This document shows, one piece after another, positions 1 through 7,719 of a stretch of 64,000 nt of DNA. Every line of letters begins with the position of its first letter. Within the stretch, counting starts at the first letter, position 1. The stretch is from the NCBI GenBank assembly GCA_002472275.1, contig DKRQ01000019.1, forward strand, positions 1 through 64,000, written 5' to 3'. Both the position numbers and the translations under genes were made by a program. The notes under the pieces were generated by a model that saw only the letters and a list, made by a program, of their open reading frames with translations, searched no databases and had not been told where the DNA came from. The DNA is from Caryophanales bacterium UBA7278. GTDB lineage: Bacteria; Bacillota_I; Bacilli_A; RFN20; CAG-826.

Positions 1-31
1 GGGTGTTAATAAGCGACGTTTACCATAGATA

Positions 32-54
32 GCCGTCCGAAAGGGCGGTTTCTT
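32..54 (+). terminator. Hairpin of the GCCGTCC/GGGCGG type
   Basis: GCCGTCC pairs with GGGCGG across a 4-nt loop and is followed by a T-rich run. It would end a gene lying left of the window. Hairpins of nearly the same sequence recur at 1282, 1897 and six times between 55.9 and 58.7 kb. Confidence 0.6.
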
Positions 55-143
55 ACGCTCTGAACTCACCGGCCCTCCATATCGTATCGGCGGTTGCTCT
101 AGCGTAGAACAAATAGGAAAATTGGACGATAGAGGAAAGGCAC

Positions 144-599
144 ATGGCGGTTGACGCGTTTTATGAAACGGATGACTTGCGAGGGGGCGAGGTTTTCCTT
201 CGCTTGATCAAAACATGCGACGCGAAACCCGAGAAGAAGTGGGTTCCGGCCTATTATTTCGACATTTGTCTTTTGGACGGGACCAAAATCGGGTCTTGCG
301 ATCTGCGCGTTGGCCATAACGAGAAGACTGCTATCGGCGGCAACATCGGGTATGAAATCGACGGGCCGTATCGGGGCCACCGTTACGCCTCGAAAGCGTG
401 TGTGCTTCTTTTTGAGTTGGCAAGAAAGCACGGTTTGGAATACCTAACCATATCGTGCCAACCCGAGAACGTCGCCTCGGCAAAGACGTGCGAAATCGCC
501 GGTGGACGCTACATGGGGACGTTTCCGATCCCCGAAGACAACGAGATGTACCAAGAAGGGAAACGTTTCGCCAAAGTCTATCGGTTCGAATTGCGATGA
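144..599 (+). CDS. GNAT-family N-acetyltransferase
   Basis: A 151-residue protein that should transfer an acetyl group from acetyl-CoA to an amine; the substrate cannot be read from sequence. The acetyl-CoA-binding motif A region is visible around residues 70-90 (GYEIDGPYRGHRYASKA, with the R-x-x-G-x-A-like turn), followed by an Asn/Ala-Ser-containing helix (ENVASAKTCEIAGG) typical of the RimJ/L-like branch. GAGGAAAGG lies just before the ATG and supports this start. It is flanked upstream by a GCCGTCC hairpin and overlapped or closely followed by a Nudix gene, so it reads like one cargo gene in a row of small accessory enzymes. Confidence 0.8.
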   Translation: MAVDAFYETDDLRGGEVFLRLIKTCDAKPEKKWVPAYYFDICLLDGTKIGSCDLRVGHNEKTAIGGNIGYEIDGPYRGHRYASKACVLLFELARKHGLEYLTISCQPENVASAKTCEIAGGRYMGTFPIPEDNEMYQEGKRFAKVYRFELR

Positions 600-631
600 A
601 CGCTTCGCAAGCAACAAAGGGAATTGGGAGA

Positions 632-1129
632 ATGCAGCTAAGCCAGGGCTTCATCGAGATACGGGGTGATAACTACTTTGGCTATTACTCAAACACAAGG
701 GTGTCTTGCCGGGGGATCGTCATCAATGATGACAACGTCCTTTTGGTGTACGCCAGAAATAACGATGTATGGATGGTTCCCGGCGGCGGACTAGAAGAAG
801 GCGAAGACGAAGCTAGTTGCGTCATCCGAGAAATATCCGAGGAAACCGGATATGTCGTGGGTCCAACCAAATGCGTGTTGGAAATAGACGAATATTACGA
901 AAACGAAAAATACATCAGCAAGTATTTTCTTTGCAATATCGTTGGGCAAAGCAAAGCCCAGTTAACCGAACAAGAAGCAAAAGCCGGCCTTGAATCGAAA
1001 TGGATACCCATCAAAGACGCGATCGATATCTTTAGCAAGCATCAGCAATACGCAGCCGAAGACGAGATGAAACACGGAATCTATTTAAGGGAATACTTGG
1101 CGCTTCGCAGAATCATCCAAGGAAAATAA
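632..1129 (+). CDS. Nudix hydrolase
   Basis: A 165-residue Nudix-fold pyrophosphohydrolase. The complete Nudix box is visible near residues 50-75: GGGLEEGEDEASCVIREISE followed by ETG, matching GX5EX7REUXEEXGU, with the metal-binding Glu residues in place. The substrate class is not determinable. I chose the ATG at 632 because AAAGGG at 617-622 is well spaced; an alternative ATG at 596 overlaps the end of the acetyltransferase by an ATGA junction and would add 12 residues by translational coupling. The pairing of GNAT and Nudix genes is common in gene cassettes and islands, which fits the hairpins around it. Confidence 0.85.
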   Translation: MQLSQGFIEIRGDNYFGYYSNTRVSCRGIVINDDNVLLVYARNNDVWMVPGGGLEEGEDEASCVIREISEETGYVVGPTKCVLEIDEYYENEKYISKYFLCNIVGQSKAQLTEQEAKAGLESKWIPIKDAIDIFSKHQQYAAEDEMKHGIYLREYLALRRIIQGK

Positions 1130-1281
1130 GCTTTAGGGGCTCGCGAACGACGAGTTGTACGACAAAATAGTGGATGGAAGTATTTAGACAAAAGCGGATG
1201 GATCGAATCGGACAGCCACATTTCTTGTTGTCGTCCAAAGTCACTTATCCGATTGTGTACAAAACGACTTATTCAAGATAG

Positions 1282-1306
1282 AGCCGTGCGAAGCGGCTTT
1301 TTCTTT
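1282..1306 (+). terminator. AGCCG/CGGCT terminator
   Basis: A short stem AGCCG/CGGCT followed by TTTTTCTTTT lies between the Nudix gene and the DUF4256 gene. The preceding 1130-1280 holds no gene that I can support. Confidence 0.6.
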
Positions 1307-1319
1307 TGCTATTGTTTGC

Positions 1320-1325
1320 TATATC
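1320..1325 (+). promoter_or_regulatory. Extended -10 (TGC-TATATC), leaderless layout
   Basis: TGC plus TATATC ends 8 nt before the ATG of the DUF4256 gene, leaving no room for a ribosome-binding site. Confidence 0.4.
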
Positions 1326-1333
1326 GTTAAAGC

Positions 1334-1861
1334 ATGGATGATGTTTTAGAAACAATAAAAAGCAGATTTGATCAGCATTTATATAGACATGAAGGCATCA
1401 AATGGGATGATGTTTTAACTAAAATCAATAATCCCAAAACGCTAGCTTCAATTAAATATATGGAAGAAACTGGTGGAGAAATAGATGTTGCTTTTATTAC
1501 ACCATTAAATCTATTAATCCTTTGTGATTTTTCTAAAGAAACACCTAAAGGTAGAAGAAGTCTTTGCTACGATGAGAAGGCTAGATTAAGCAGAAAGAAA
1601 AACGCTCCTATATCTAGCACGATAGAAGAAGCGAACAAAAACGGCGTTTTATTAATGGATTTAGATATCTATATGTTTTTACAGAGTATCGAAGAATTTG
1701 ATTTAGCAACATCGAGTTGGATAAAAACCCCGGAGAGTATTAGAAGCAAAGGTGGTGCTTTGTTTTGTGAAAAAAGATATGGCCACATCTTCTATTTTCA
1801 CAATAGCGCGGATTCATATTATTCAGTCCGTGGCTTCAGAGGATATATCCTTTTGAACTAA
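1334..1861 (+). CDS. DUF4256-family protein
   Basis: A 175-residue soluble protein that I recognise as DUF4256, a family of unknown function. Conserved landmarks are the N-terminal E-T-x-K-x-R-F helix, METGGEIDV (about 45-53), the SKETPKGRRSLCYDEKARL stretch (about 67-85), TSSWIKTPESIR (about 126-137), and GALFCEKRYGHIFYFHN (about 140-156), ending in the usual YYSVRGFRG. It is clearly more AT-rich than most neighbours and uses AT-rich codons, which suggests recent acquisition. There is no Shine-Dalgarno sequence; an extended -10 sits 8 nt upstream. Strong GCCGTCC-type hairpins flank it on both sides. Confidence 0.8.
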   Translation: MDDVLETIKSRFDQHLYRHEGIKWDDVLTKINNPKTLASIKYMEETGGEIDVAFITPLNLLILCDFSKETPKGRRSLCYDEKARLSRKKNAPISSTIEEANKNGVLLMDLDIYMFLQSIEEFDLATSSWIKTPESIRSKGGALFCEKRYGHIFYFHNSADSYYSVRGFRGYILLN

Positions 1862-1896
1862 TGAATATATAGATAAAAAATCAAAACGAGCCGAGA

Positions 1897-1925
1897 GCCG
1901 TCCAAAAGGACGGTTTTCTTTTTTG
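1897..1925 (+). terminator. GCCGTCC/GGACGG terminator
   Basis: GCCGTCC, loop AAAA, GGACGG, then TTTTCTTTTTT: a textbook intrinsic terminator after the DUF4256 gene, with the same stem as the hairpin at position 32. Confidence 0.8.
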
Positions 1926-1992
1926 CCTTCAAAAGCCGATATTCAATAGAGAGGTCCTTTCAAGGGGCCTTTTCGCGTGACTTTGCTTTTTT

Positions 1993-2009
1993 AAGTGCAA
2001 GTTGCACTT
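1993..2009. promoter_or_regulatory. Inverted repeat AAGTGCAA-G-TTGCACTT
   Basis: Two perfect 8-bp arms with a 1-nt spacer, followed by a further half-site (TTGCACTTT, 2016-2024). It lies about 190 bp upstream of the diguanylate cyclase gene and could be an operator; there is no T-run, so it is not an obvious terminator. Confidence 0.4.
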
Positions 2010-2188
2010 TTAAGATTGCACTTTAAAGCACTATGATGAACGCCCAAATCCTTTAAAGGGTCATCAAGGGCGCTTTTTGCGACAAAAAGTGCGCGAATTG
2101 TCGTTTATCGTGGCCCCGACACTAACTTGGGGTATTTTCCAAAGCGACTTCCACACCCGTAGGCATAGAACCTGCATCTCTTTTTCTA

Positions 2189-2194
2189 TATAAT
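2189..2194 (+). promoter_or_regulatory. TATAAT -10 box, leaderless layout
   Basis: A perfect TATAAT ends 9 nt before the ATG at 2204, so transcription should begin 2-3 nt before the start codon. No Shine-Dalgarno sequence is present. Confidence 0.6.
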
Positions 2195-2203
2195 CGACCC
2201 GGT

Positions 2204-3289
2204 ATGGTAGAAGCAATTAAAGAATACATCTTCCAAAACTGGATCCTCATGCTCATTTTGGGGGCGTTCTTCGTCGTTTTGTTTATCACTTCTTTTTCTA
2301 GTCGCAGAACGACGATTCGCTATTTGCTGCTTTTGATAGCAATCCTTTTGCTATCCATCGTGGTGTTCGTGGAATTCTACCTCCCCCCGGTGGCGGAAAA
2401 CACCACGCCTAGACTCGTTTTGATGGCGTTAAGGTATAGCGCCACCCCGTTTGTTTTGGCTTTGGTCATCATGGTTCTGGTGAAAAGGCAGAATCTCCTG
2501 GTTTTCATCCCCGCGGCCATATTGCTCATCATCGATATCGTCTCGATATTCACCGGCATTGTTTTCAGCATCAATCCAACCACGTATAAGTTGGAGAGGG
2601 GAGCGCTTGGGTATTTGCCCTTCATCGTCTGCGGGCTATACATGCTTTGGCTGATTGTCCTATTGGTGAGAAGAAGCAACAAACGGTGGATCGAAATTAC
2701 CCCCATCATCTTTCTTTCCATCGCGTTGGCTTCAGGGCTATTCTTCCCGTTCATCTTCGAGGCTAAGTTCTCCCAGATCTATTGCACGATCATCGCGACT
2801 TCCTTGTTCATCTACTACGTTTTCACCATTTTGGAACTCGCGAAAAAGGACGCCTTGACCGGCGTGCTTAACCGTGAGGCCTATTACATTGAAACCAGAA
2901 GGGACTACAAGGACATCACCGCGATCATCTCCCTCGACATGAACGGCCTAAAAACCATCAACGACACCTATGGCCATGCGGCAGGGGATGAGGCTTTAGT
3001 GACTTTGGCCCTTTGCTTTGCCAAGGCGGTAGGGGTGAGGCAATCCGTCTATCGCATGGGCGGGGACGAATTCATCGTCGTCTGCCGTAAAACGTCGAAG
3101 GAAGACGTGGAAAACATCGCTAGGAAAATTCAAGAAAGCGTCGCGCAAACCAAATATTCCTGCTCGATTGGATATAGCTACCACGAGCCTGGAACGATCA
3201 AGCTTGAGGATCTTTTGAAAGAGTCCGACAAGCAAATGTATTCCGATAAGGAAGGCTTTTACAAAAACAAAGGCAACCAGCCTTTATAA
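2204..3289 (+). CDS. Membrane diguanylate cyclase (GGDEF)
   Basis: Makes cyclic di-GMP from two GTP at the membrane. Residues 1-215 form about seven hydrophobic segments (a 7TM sensor of the kind found in front of GGDEF and histidine kinase modules). The GGDEF domain follows from about 225 to 355, beginning DALTGVLNREAYY, with the nucleotide-binding DMNGLKTINDTYGHAAGDEA and an intact active-site MGGDEF. The RxxD inhibitory site normally found five residues before the active site is absent, so product inhibition by that route is not expected. No EAL domain. It is followed 11 nt later by the C26 lipoprotein gene, so the two are probably cotranscribed. Confidence 0.9.
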   Translation: MVEAIKEYIFQNWILMLILGAFFVVLFITSFSSRRTTIRYLLLLIAILLLSIVVFVEFYLPPVAENTTPRLVLMALRYSATPFVLALVIMVLVKRQNLLVFIPAAILLIIDIVSIFTGIVFSINPTTYKLERGALGYLPFIVCGLYMLWLIVLLVRRSNKRWIEITPIIFLSIALASGLFFPFIFEAKFSQIYCTIIATSLFIYYVFTILELAKKDALTGVLNREAYYIETRRDYKDITAIISLDMNGLKTINDTYGHAAGDEALVTLALCFAKAVGVRQSVYRMGGDEFIVVCRKTSKEDVENIARKIQESVAQTKYSCSIGYSYHEPGTIKLEDLLKESDKQMYSDKEGFYKNKGNQPL

Positions 3290-3300
3290 AAGAACTCGCC

Positions 3301-4257
3301 ATGAAAAGACAGACGTTTTGCAAAATGATTGCTCCCCTTGTGGCGGTTTCTTTTGCCTCTTCTTGTGGGCAATCGCCCTCCCAAAAGAGCATCTACGTCG
3401 CCTGGAGCAACAAGCAGGATAGCTATAGTTTCATCTCCACCCTCAAGACGATTGAGGCGATTGGCTGCAAACCCGTTGTTTTGAATATGGTCCGTTCTAG
3501 CGATTTGGTTTACCAAGATAGCGGCGCATTGGTAGATGCGGTGGACGAGCACGGCATCCTCCTTTCCGAGTTGGCGTCGAAGGTGAAGGCCAATGCCTGG
3601 AAGCGTTCTAACGCCGAGGAAATCGCCAAGAACGCAGATTGCATCATCTTCCCCGGTGGCTCCGATATTTGCCCAACGCTTTGGAAGCAAGAGGGGGAGT
3701 GGCACGGCATCGAAGCGGACACGGAGTATTCGGCGGAAAGAGATGTGTCGGATTACCTATTGATGTCCTATTGCCTAGAGAAGAAGATCCCCACCCTCGC
3801 CATATGCCGTGGCATGCAGATGCTTTCGGTCGTCTCGGGGGCCAAGATGATCAATGACATCCCCACCTATTTCGATTCGTTAGGGAAGGAAGATGCTGAT
3901 ACCCATCGCGACGCGGAAAGAAAAGTGTTCGCAGCCCACGACGTCGATATCATCGATACCTCCTCCCTCCTATACAAAACCATGAAAACCGCCACGATTA
4001 AAAACGTCCCATCTTGGCACCACCAAGGCGTTTTGTCCGTCGAGGACACCGAACTGACCGTGACGGCGCAGACGGTCACCGATGGGGTGAGAATCATCGA
4101 AGGAGTGGAAAGGAAGAACCATCCCTTCTGCCTGGGCGTGCAATTCCACCCCGAAGTCGCCGTCAGGAAAATCGTCGAGAAAGAGGCGGATGCCACAAAA
4201 TTCATGGACATGGATTCGGCCTCCGCATTATTCAAAGCGCTCGCGAACTATCGATGA
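3301..4257 (+). CDS. Exported C26-type glutamine amidotransferase-like peptidase (lipoprotein)
   Basis: A 318-residue class I glutamine amidotransferase fold of the gamma-glutamyl hydrolase/PuuD group. FPGGSDI (about 119), the nucleophile elbow AICRGMQML (Cys near residue 168) and the His-Glu pair in GVQFHPE (near 280) are all present, so it should be catalytically competent. Unusually, it begins with a signal peptide and lipobox (residues 1-22, ending ASSC), placing the enzyme on the outer face of the membrane rather than in the cytosol where PuuD acts. The likely substrate is an extracellular gamma-glutamyl compound, but this is inference. It follows the diguanylate cyclase gene closely. 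The last codons form a 9-bp stem around the stop codon (4247-4266). Confidence 0.8.
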   Translation: MKRQTFCKMIAPLVAVSFASSCGQSPSQKSIYVAWSNKQDSYSFISTLKTIEAIGCKPVVLNMVRSSDLVYQDSGALVDAVDEHGILLSELASKVKANAWKRSNAEEIAKNADCIIFPGGSDICPTLWKQEGEWHGIEADTEYSAERDVSDYLLMSYCLEKKIPTLAICRGMQMLSVVSGAKMINDIPTYFDSLGKEDADTHRDAERKVFAAHDVDIIDTSSLLYKTMKTATIKNVPSWHHQGVLSVEDTELTVTAQTVTDGVRIIEGVERKNHPFCLGVQFHPEVAVRKIVEKEADATKFMDMDSASALFKALANYR

Positions 4258-4365
4258 ATCGATAGTCATTTCCTGCGAATAACGCCTTTTTTCCCTAAGA
4301 AAACAAGCCCCAAGCCGCTGTGTCTAGGGAGCCAAAACGAAACGTGAAGGAATATTTCGTTTTCG

Positions 4366-4397
4366 TGGCACTTTTGTGACCGGCCCTATGCTAGAGT
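4366..4397 (+). promoter_or_regulatory. Shared regulon promoter, site B
   Basis: TGGCACTTTTGTGACC begins exactly 26 nt before TAGAGT (4392-4397), in front of the first Nif11-like peptide gene. The same two-part arrangement occurs at 8644, 15633, 57960 and, on the minus strand, at 25438 and 26876. Confidence 0.65.
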
Positions 4398-4422
4398 ATT
4401 GCCAGAAAGAGAGGCACACCTC

Positions 4423-4719
4423 ATGAAACAAGAACTACTCAAAGGCCTAACCGAAGAGCAAATCTCCAAAGTCAAAGCCTGCAAGAGCCAGGCCGAGATC
4501 CTAGAGCTCGCGAAGAAGGAAGGCGTCGCCCTTACCGACGAACAACTCGAGGCCGTCAGCGGCGGCGGATGCGGCGGCGGTGACAGCAGCCATAAATGCC
4601 CCGAATGCGGTTCGAAAAACACGGAGGTTTCCAAAGGAACCAAAGGCAAGTCGGTCAACGGCGTCATTGTAACCTACTACAGGTGTAAGGATTGCGGCCA
4701 CGTCTTCTACGTCATCTAA
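4423..4719 (+). CDS. Nif11-like leader peptide with zinc-ribbon-like cargo
   Basis: A 98-residue protein. Residues 1-48 are a Nif11-like leader (LLKGLTEEQISKVKAC, ILELAKKEGV, LTDEQLEAVSGG) ending in a double-Gly site of the type cut by C39 peptidases. The cargo (about 50 residues) starts with a Gly-rich stretch and carries two CxxC pairs, HKCPECGS and YRCKDCGH, as in a zinc ribbon. The leader is very similar to that of the gene at 58016. The C39 exporter and radical SAM enzyme at 15.7-22 kb are the obvious processing partners, 11 kb away, and share its promoter type. GAGAGG precedes the ATG. Whether the Cys residues are modified, crosslinked or bind zinc is unknown. Confidence 0.8.
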   Translation: MKQELLKGLTEEQISKVKACKSQAEILELAKKEGVALTDEQLEAVSGGGCGGGDSSHKCPECGSKNTEVSKGTKGKSVNGVIVTYYRCKDCGHVFYVI

Positions 4720-4735
4720 TATCGATTGACCAAGC

Positions 4736-4770
4736 AAAAAGCGGAACGGATCGATGCCATTCCGCTTTTT
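4736..4770. terminator. Bidirectional terminator
   Basis: AAAAAGCGGAACGG pairs with CCATTCCGCTTTTT (one mismatch). It ends the Nif11-like gene on the plus strand and the MmcQ/YjbR gene on the minus strand. Confidence 0.85.
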
Positions 4771-4801
4771 CTGTTTCCTTTGCCTACTGATGGTTGGGGG
4801 T

Positions 4802-5479
4802 TTATTCCGCTTTCTTCCCGTTTACCTCTTGGTAAGACTCCTCGATGAGCGACTCCACGAACTCGTCCTTGAAATAGTCCGATAGCGAAACCGAAACCCA
4901 GGAGTTCTTGTCCATGTGCCAGCCGGGGAAGATGTTTTCCTTTTGGACCAAGGATTGGTGGTTCTTTGGATAGGGTTTGATGTTGACGATGCTTCTACTG
5001 GAGACTCCTTCCCCCAGGGTCCCGTCTTTCACGGTCATGAAGACCGCGTACCAGCGGTGGTTGCCCCTGTTCCTGAAGATGGCAAACTGTGGGAATTTCT
5101 TCCAGGGGAATTCGGGCTCGTCCCCATAGGTCTTGATGATATGCTGGGCGATCCTCGTCGATTGCTCGTCTAGGAACATCACCTTGGTGAAGCAATGTTC
5201 CCTAATGCCGAGCAATACCTTTTGATAGGATTCCCTAACCTTGCCCACGAAATCCCCGGTGACCGAAGGGTTCCTAAAGAGTGCATATTCGTCTCCGAAC
5301 GTTTCGTCATATATCTTCCCGGAAACGACGTTCCCTTGGATGGCGATATCGACGTGGAAACCATCCACTTCTAAAGGAAAGGATGCCCGATATGCCTCGT
5401 CGACGAGATGAAAACCATATCCTTCAAGCTTCGAGGAATCCACTTTGTATCCAAAAAAGATTTCGTCTTCAAATCCCAT
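4802..5479 (-). CDS. MmcQ/YjbR family protein
   Basis: A 225-residue protein whose C-terminal half (about 105-215) is a MmcQ/YjbR domain: PEFPWKKFPQFAIFRN, RWYAVFMTV, the NIKPYP strand and the diagnostic IFPGWHMDKNSWVSVSL. The family has a CyaY-like fold and a proposed DNA-binding role, without a defined reaction. The N-terminal half is family-typical filler with no motif I can name. There is no Shine-Dalgarno sequence; TGA-TAGAAT ends 6 nt before the ATG, so the transcript probably starts at the initiation codon. Confidence 0.8.
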   Translation of the reverse strand: MGFEDEIFFGYKVDSSKLEGYGFHLVDEAYRASFPLEVDGFHVDIAIQGNVVSGKIYDETFGDEYALFRNPSVTGDFVGKVRESYQKVLLGIREHCFTKVMFLDEQSTRIAQHIIKTYGDEPEFPWKKFPQFAIFRNRGNHRWYAVFMTVKDGTLGEGVSSRSIVNIKPYPKNHQSLVQKENIFPGWHMDKNSWVSVSLSDYFKDEFVESLIEESYQEVNGKKAE

Positions 5480-5485
5480 ACGAGA

Positions 5486-5491
5486 ATTCTA
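5486..5491 (-). promoter_or_regulatory. Extended -10 (TGA-TAGAAT), leaderless layout
   Basis: On the minus strand TAGAAT is followed by 6 nt and then the ATG of the MmcQ/YjbR gene. Confidence 0.55.
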
Positions 5492-5571
5492 TCAGTTCTA
5501 CATGAAATATGACCCGTTCTTCAAAGTCATCCTGTTTAGGGATTGGTGATCACCGCCGCTAAGCTGCATAC

Positions 5572-5593
5572 AAAAAGCACGCAAATCGCGTGC
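5572..5593 (-). terminator. Intrinsic terminator
   Basis: On the minus strand GCACGC, a 5-nt loop and GCGTGC are followed by TTTTT, ending the three-gene membrane-protein operon. Confidence 0.8.
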
Positions 5594-5611
5594 ATTTCTT
5601 GCAAAAACCCT

Positions 5612-6544
5612 TTATTTTCCTTGTTTTTTGGCTTTTAGGCTAATGAGGTAGTTCTCCAAATAGATGTCATAGAGGATATCTAAGGGAACGATGGATGCGC
5701 TATAACGCTCAGCAAGCAAAGCGATGATGTCCGTGGGGATGTAGATATCATCGCCCTCGTGATAGAACTTCGATTCCGTCTCGGCGAGCTTTTTGACCGC
5801 GTCGGAGACCCTTTCGCATTCGTAGTCGGGGGACTCCAAATAGTATTTACGGATGCTCTTCATGACGTAATCATGCCTTAGGTTATGCAAAACCCTGAGG
5901 AGCTGGGCGATCCCAAAAGCCACTAGGAGGACAAGCAGTAGACTCACCGGCCAAGGGATGTAGGTGTTGGTCTCGTAATGGTCCTTCCAGACCTTGGCGA
6001 CGAAAACCATGATGAAGTAGAGGAAGGCATAGGCCGTGACGGGGATCATAGCCAAGAACGAGGTTTTGAATTTGATGCGGGCGTCGGCGAGAATCACCAC
6101 GAAAAGCAGGGTGATGCATAAGGGGTTGATCGTGTGCATGAAGAGGTTCGAGTTCTGGAACATGATGATGACGAACCCCTGGGTGATCGAAAGCAACGTG
6201 ATCGCGATGAAGAAGGTTAAGAAGGTGCCGACCGCGCCGATATAGAGCAAGACGACGATCCACACGGGCAATTTGTATTTGTCTCTTTTCAAGCCATCGA
6301 TCTGGAAAGGCAGGCACATGAAGGCCGCGATTGCGGCGAGGATATTGGAAAGAGTCGTGAACATCCTCATGGTGCCAAAGTTGACATCGGGATAAATCGC
6401 GGCCTCCTGATAGTAATTGGCGATGTTCAAGGAAACCGAAACCGCGGTGATGACTATGACGATCACAGACACCACGATCCCGGTGATCCAACGCATCTTG
6501 TTGATCTTACGGGCGTTGATGATTTTGCCTTGCTGCTTAGCCAT
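5612..6544 (-). CDS. Polytopic membrane protein (Pr6Pr-like)
   Basis: A 310-residue integral membrane protein with about six hydrophobic segments between residues 20 and 220, then a cytosolic tail of about 90 residues rich in charged and helical sequence. The pattern MRMFTTLSNILAA in the first third and NLFMHTINPLCI in the middle resembles the Pr6Pr-type membrane proteins of Bacillota; no reaction is known. I start it at 6544 because TGA-TAAAAT lies 7 nt upstream; a TTG or ATG at 6598/6595 coupled to the end of the acyltransferase gene would add up to 18 residues. Third gene of a minus-strand set. Confidence 0.6.
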   Translation of the reverse strand: MAKQQGKIINARKINKMRWITGIVVSVIVIVITAVSVSLNIANYYQEAAIYPDVNFGTMRMFTTLSNILAAIAAFMCLPFQIDGLKRDKYKLPVWIVVLLYIGAVGTFLTFFIAITLLSITQGFVIIMFQNSNLFMHTINPLCITLLFVVILADARIKFKTSFLAMIPVTAYAFLYFIMVFVAKVWKDHYETNTYIPWPVSLLLVLLVAFGIAQLLRVLHNLRHDYVMKSIRKYYLESPDYECERVSDAVKKLAETESKFYHEGDDIYIPTDIIALLAERYSASIVPLDILYDIYLENYLISLKAKKQGK

Positions 6545-6551
6545 GTTTCGT

Positions 6552-6557
6552 ATTTTA
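6552..6557 (-). promoter_or_regulatory. Extended -10 (TGA-TAAAAT), leaderless layout
   Basis: TAAAAT on the minus strand ends 7 nt before the ATG at 6544; TG stands one base upstream of the box. Confidence 0.45.
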
Positions 6558-6594
6558 TCACACGCGTTTGTTTTGGACGTTTCCGCAAAACCCA

Positions 6595-7719
6595 TCAATA
6601 GGAATATCTAAAGAACCTTAGGTATTTGAACTTGGAAAGGCGTTCGAAGAGAGTCTGCAAAAGGAAGGCAAGCAAAACGCATACGAAGTAGGGGATCAGA
6701 AGCAACGCGATTTGCTCGCGGAAGACGTTATGGCCCGTCGCATCCAAGATCCAATGCATGTAGGCGAAGAATTGGATATGGAATAGGTAAGAGAAGCTGC
6801 CGACCTTCTTTAGCTTCTTGGCGGTTCTTGCGAAGGACTCGTTTCTGATATCGACGGAAAGGATTCGATTCATTAAGAAGAAGACGAAGACGGGCAAAAG
6901 GAAATAGGCGTCAGGATAGACGAAAAGACGGAAATAGAGGGTCAAGAAAAGCTCGCCGATCATCAAAAGGAAGGAGATGACGATGAAAGCAACGTTCCCT
7001 CTGATTTTGAAGGGACCGTGGAGAGCGAAGATCTTGCCTAGGCAAACAAAGAGCAGGGCCTCGAGGAAGCAATAGGAGAGTTCCATGTAGTTGCCTACGG
7101 TCAACAGGGCTTTGCTCACGGGGTCGTCGCTTAAGGAGAAAATGCCGAAATAAGCCGCGTTAAGACAACCGTAGGCGAATAGAATCCCCGCGACCACCGT
7201 CATGATGGTCAGCGACTTCTTGCTTTTGGTAAGGGCCACTAACGCGGAGCAAGAGGCCAAAGAGACCAAGAACCAATATCCTCTAGGCGCGCCTTTCCAT
7301 AAGGTGATGACCACGTAACGGATGATGTTATAGGTATCTCCCTGGGAGGCGTAACCGACGATGTCCTTGATGGTGAGGGGCAGCCCTAGCACATACCAAA
7401 ACAAGTAAAGGTAGAGGAGCCTTAGGCAAAATGAACCGACGTGCTTCCATTTGTTTTCGGGGTCTAGTTCTATCTTCCTGAAAAGGAGGAAGCTGCTGAT
7501 TAAGAAGAAGACGGGAACCGCCGGGCGGAGCAAGGCGTGGACGAAGGAGACCCCGAGCAAAGTCGGAATCGAGGAATCGAGTCCAATCGAGGAGGTCGTG
7601 CTGCCTTCTGGGAAGATATGGATGAAGATGATCAAAAGGGCGGCGATGAACCTCACCAAATCCAAAATAGGGTAGTATTGCGGCCTTTTCGGGCTGTTTT
7701 CGCTTGCCAAAGATGTCAT
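6595..7719 (-). CDS. Acyltransferase 3 family membrane protein
   Basis: A 374-residue membrane acyltransferase that should move acyl groups onto a cell-envelope glycan or similar acceptor. About ten transmembrane segments are visible. The N-terminal segment YPILDLVRFIAALLIIFIHIF carries the conserved Arg and His of the family, and LLRPAVPVFFLISSFLLF (about 62-80) holds the second conserved motif. The start overlaps the stop of the upstream YwaF-like gene by an ATGA junction, so they are translationally coupled. Confidence 0.85.
   Translation of the reverse strand: MTSLASENSPKRPQYYPILDLVRFIAALLIIFIHIFPEGSTTSSIGLDSSIPTLLGVSFVHALLRPAVPVFFLISSFLLFRKIELDPENKWKHVGSFCLRLLYLYLFWYVLGLPLTIKDIVGYASQGDTYNIIRYVVITLWKGAPRGYWFLVSLASCSALVALTKSKKSLTIMTVVAGILFAYGCLNAAYFGIFSLSDDPVSKALLTVGNYMELSYCFLEALLFVCLGKIFALHGPFKIRGNVAFIVISFLLMIGELFLTLYFRLFVYPDAYFLLPVFVFFLMNRILSVDIRNESFARTAKKLKKVGSFSYLFHIQFFAYMHWILDATGHNVFREQIALLLIPYFVCVLLAFLLQTLFERLSKFKYLRFFRYSY

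Larger units (their letters stand above)
1862..2203. other. Gene-free stretch with terminator, inverted repeat and promoter
   Basis: No gene seen. It holds the DUF4256 terminator, a perfect inverted repeat at 1993-2009 and the -10 box of the diguanylate cyclase gene. Confidence 0.7.
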
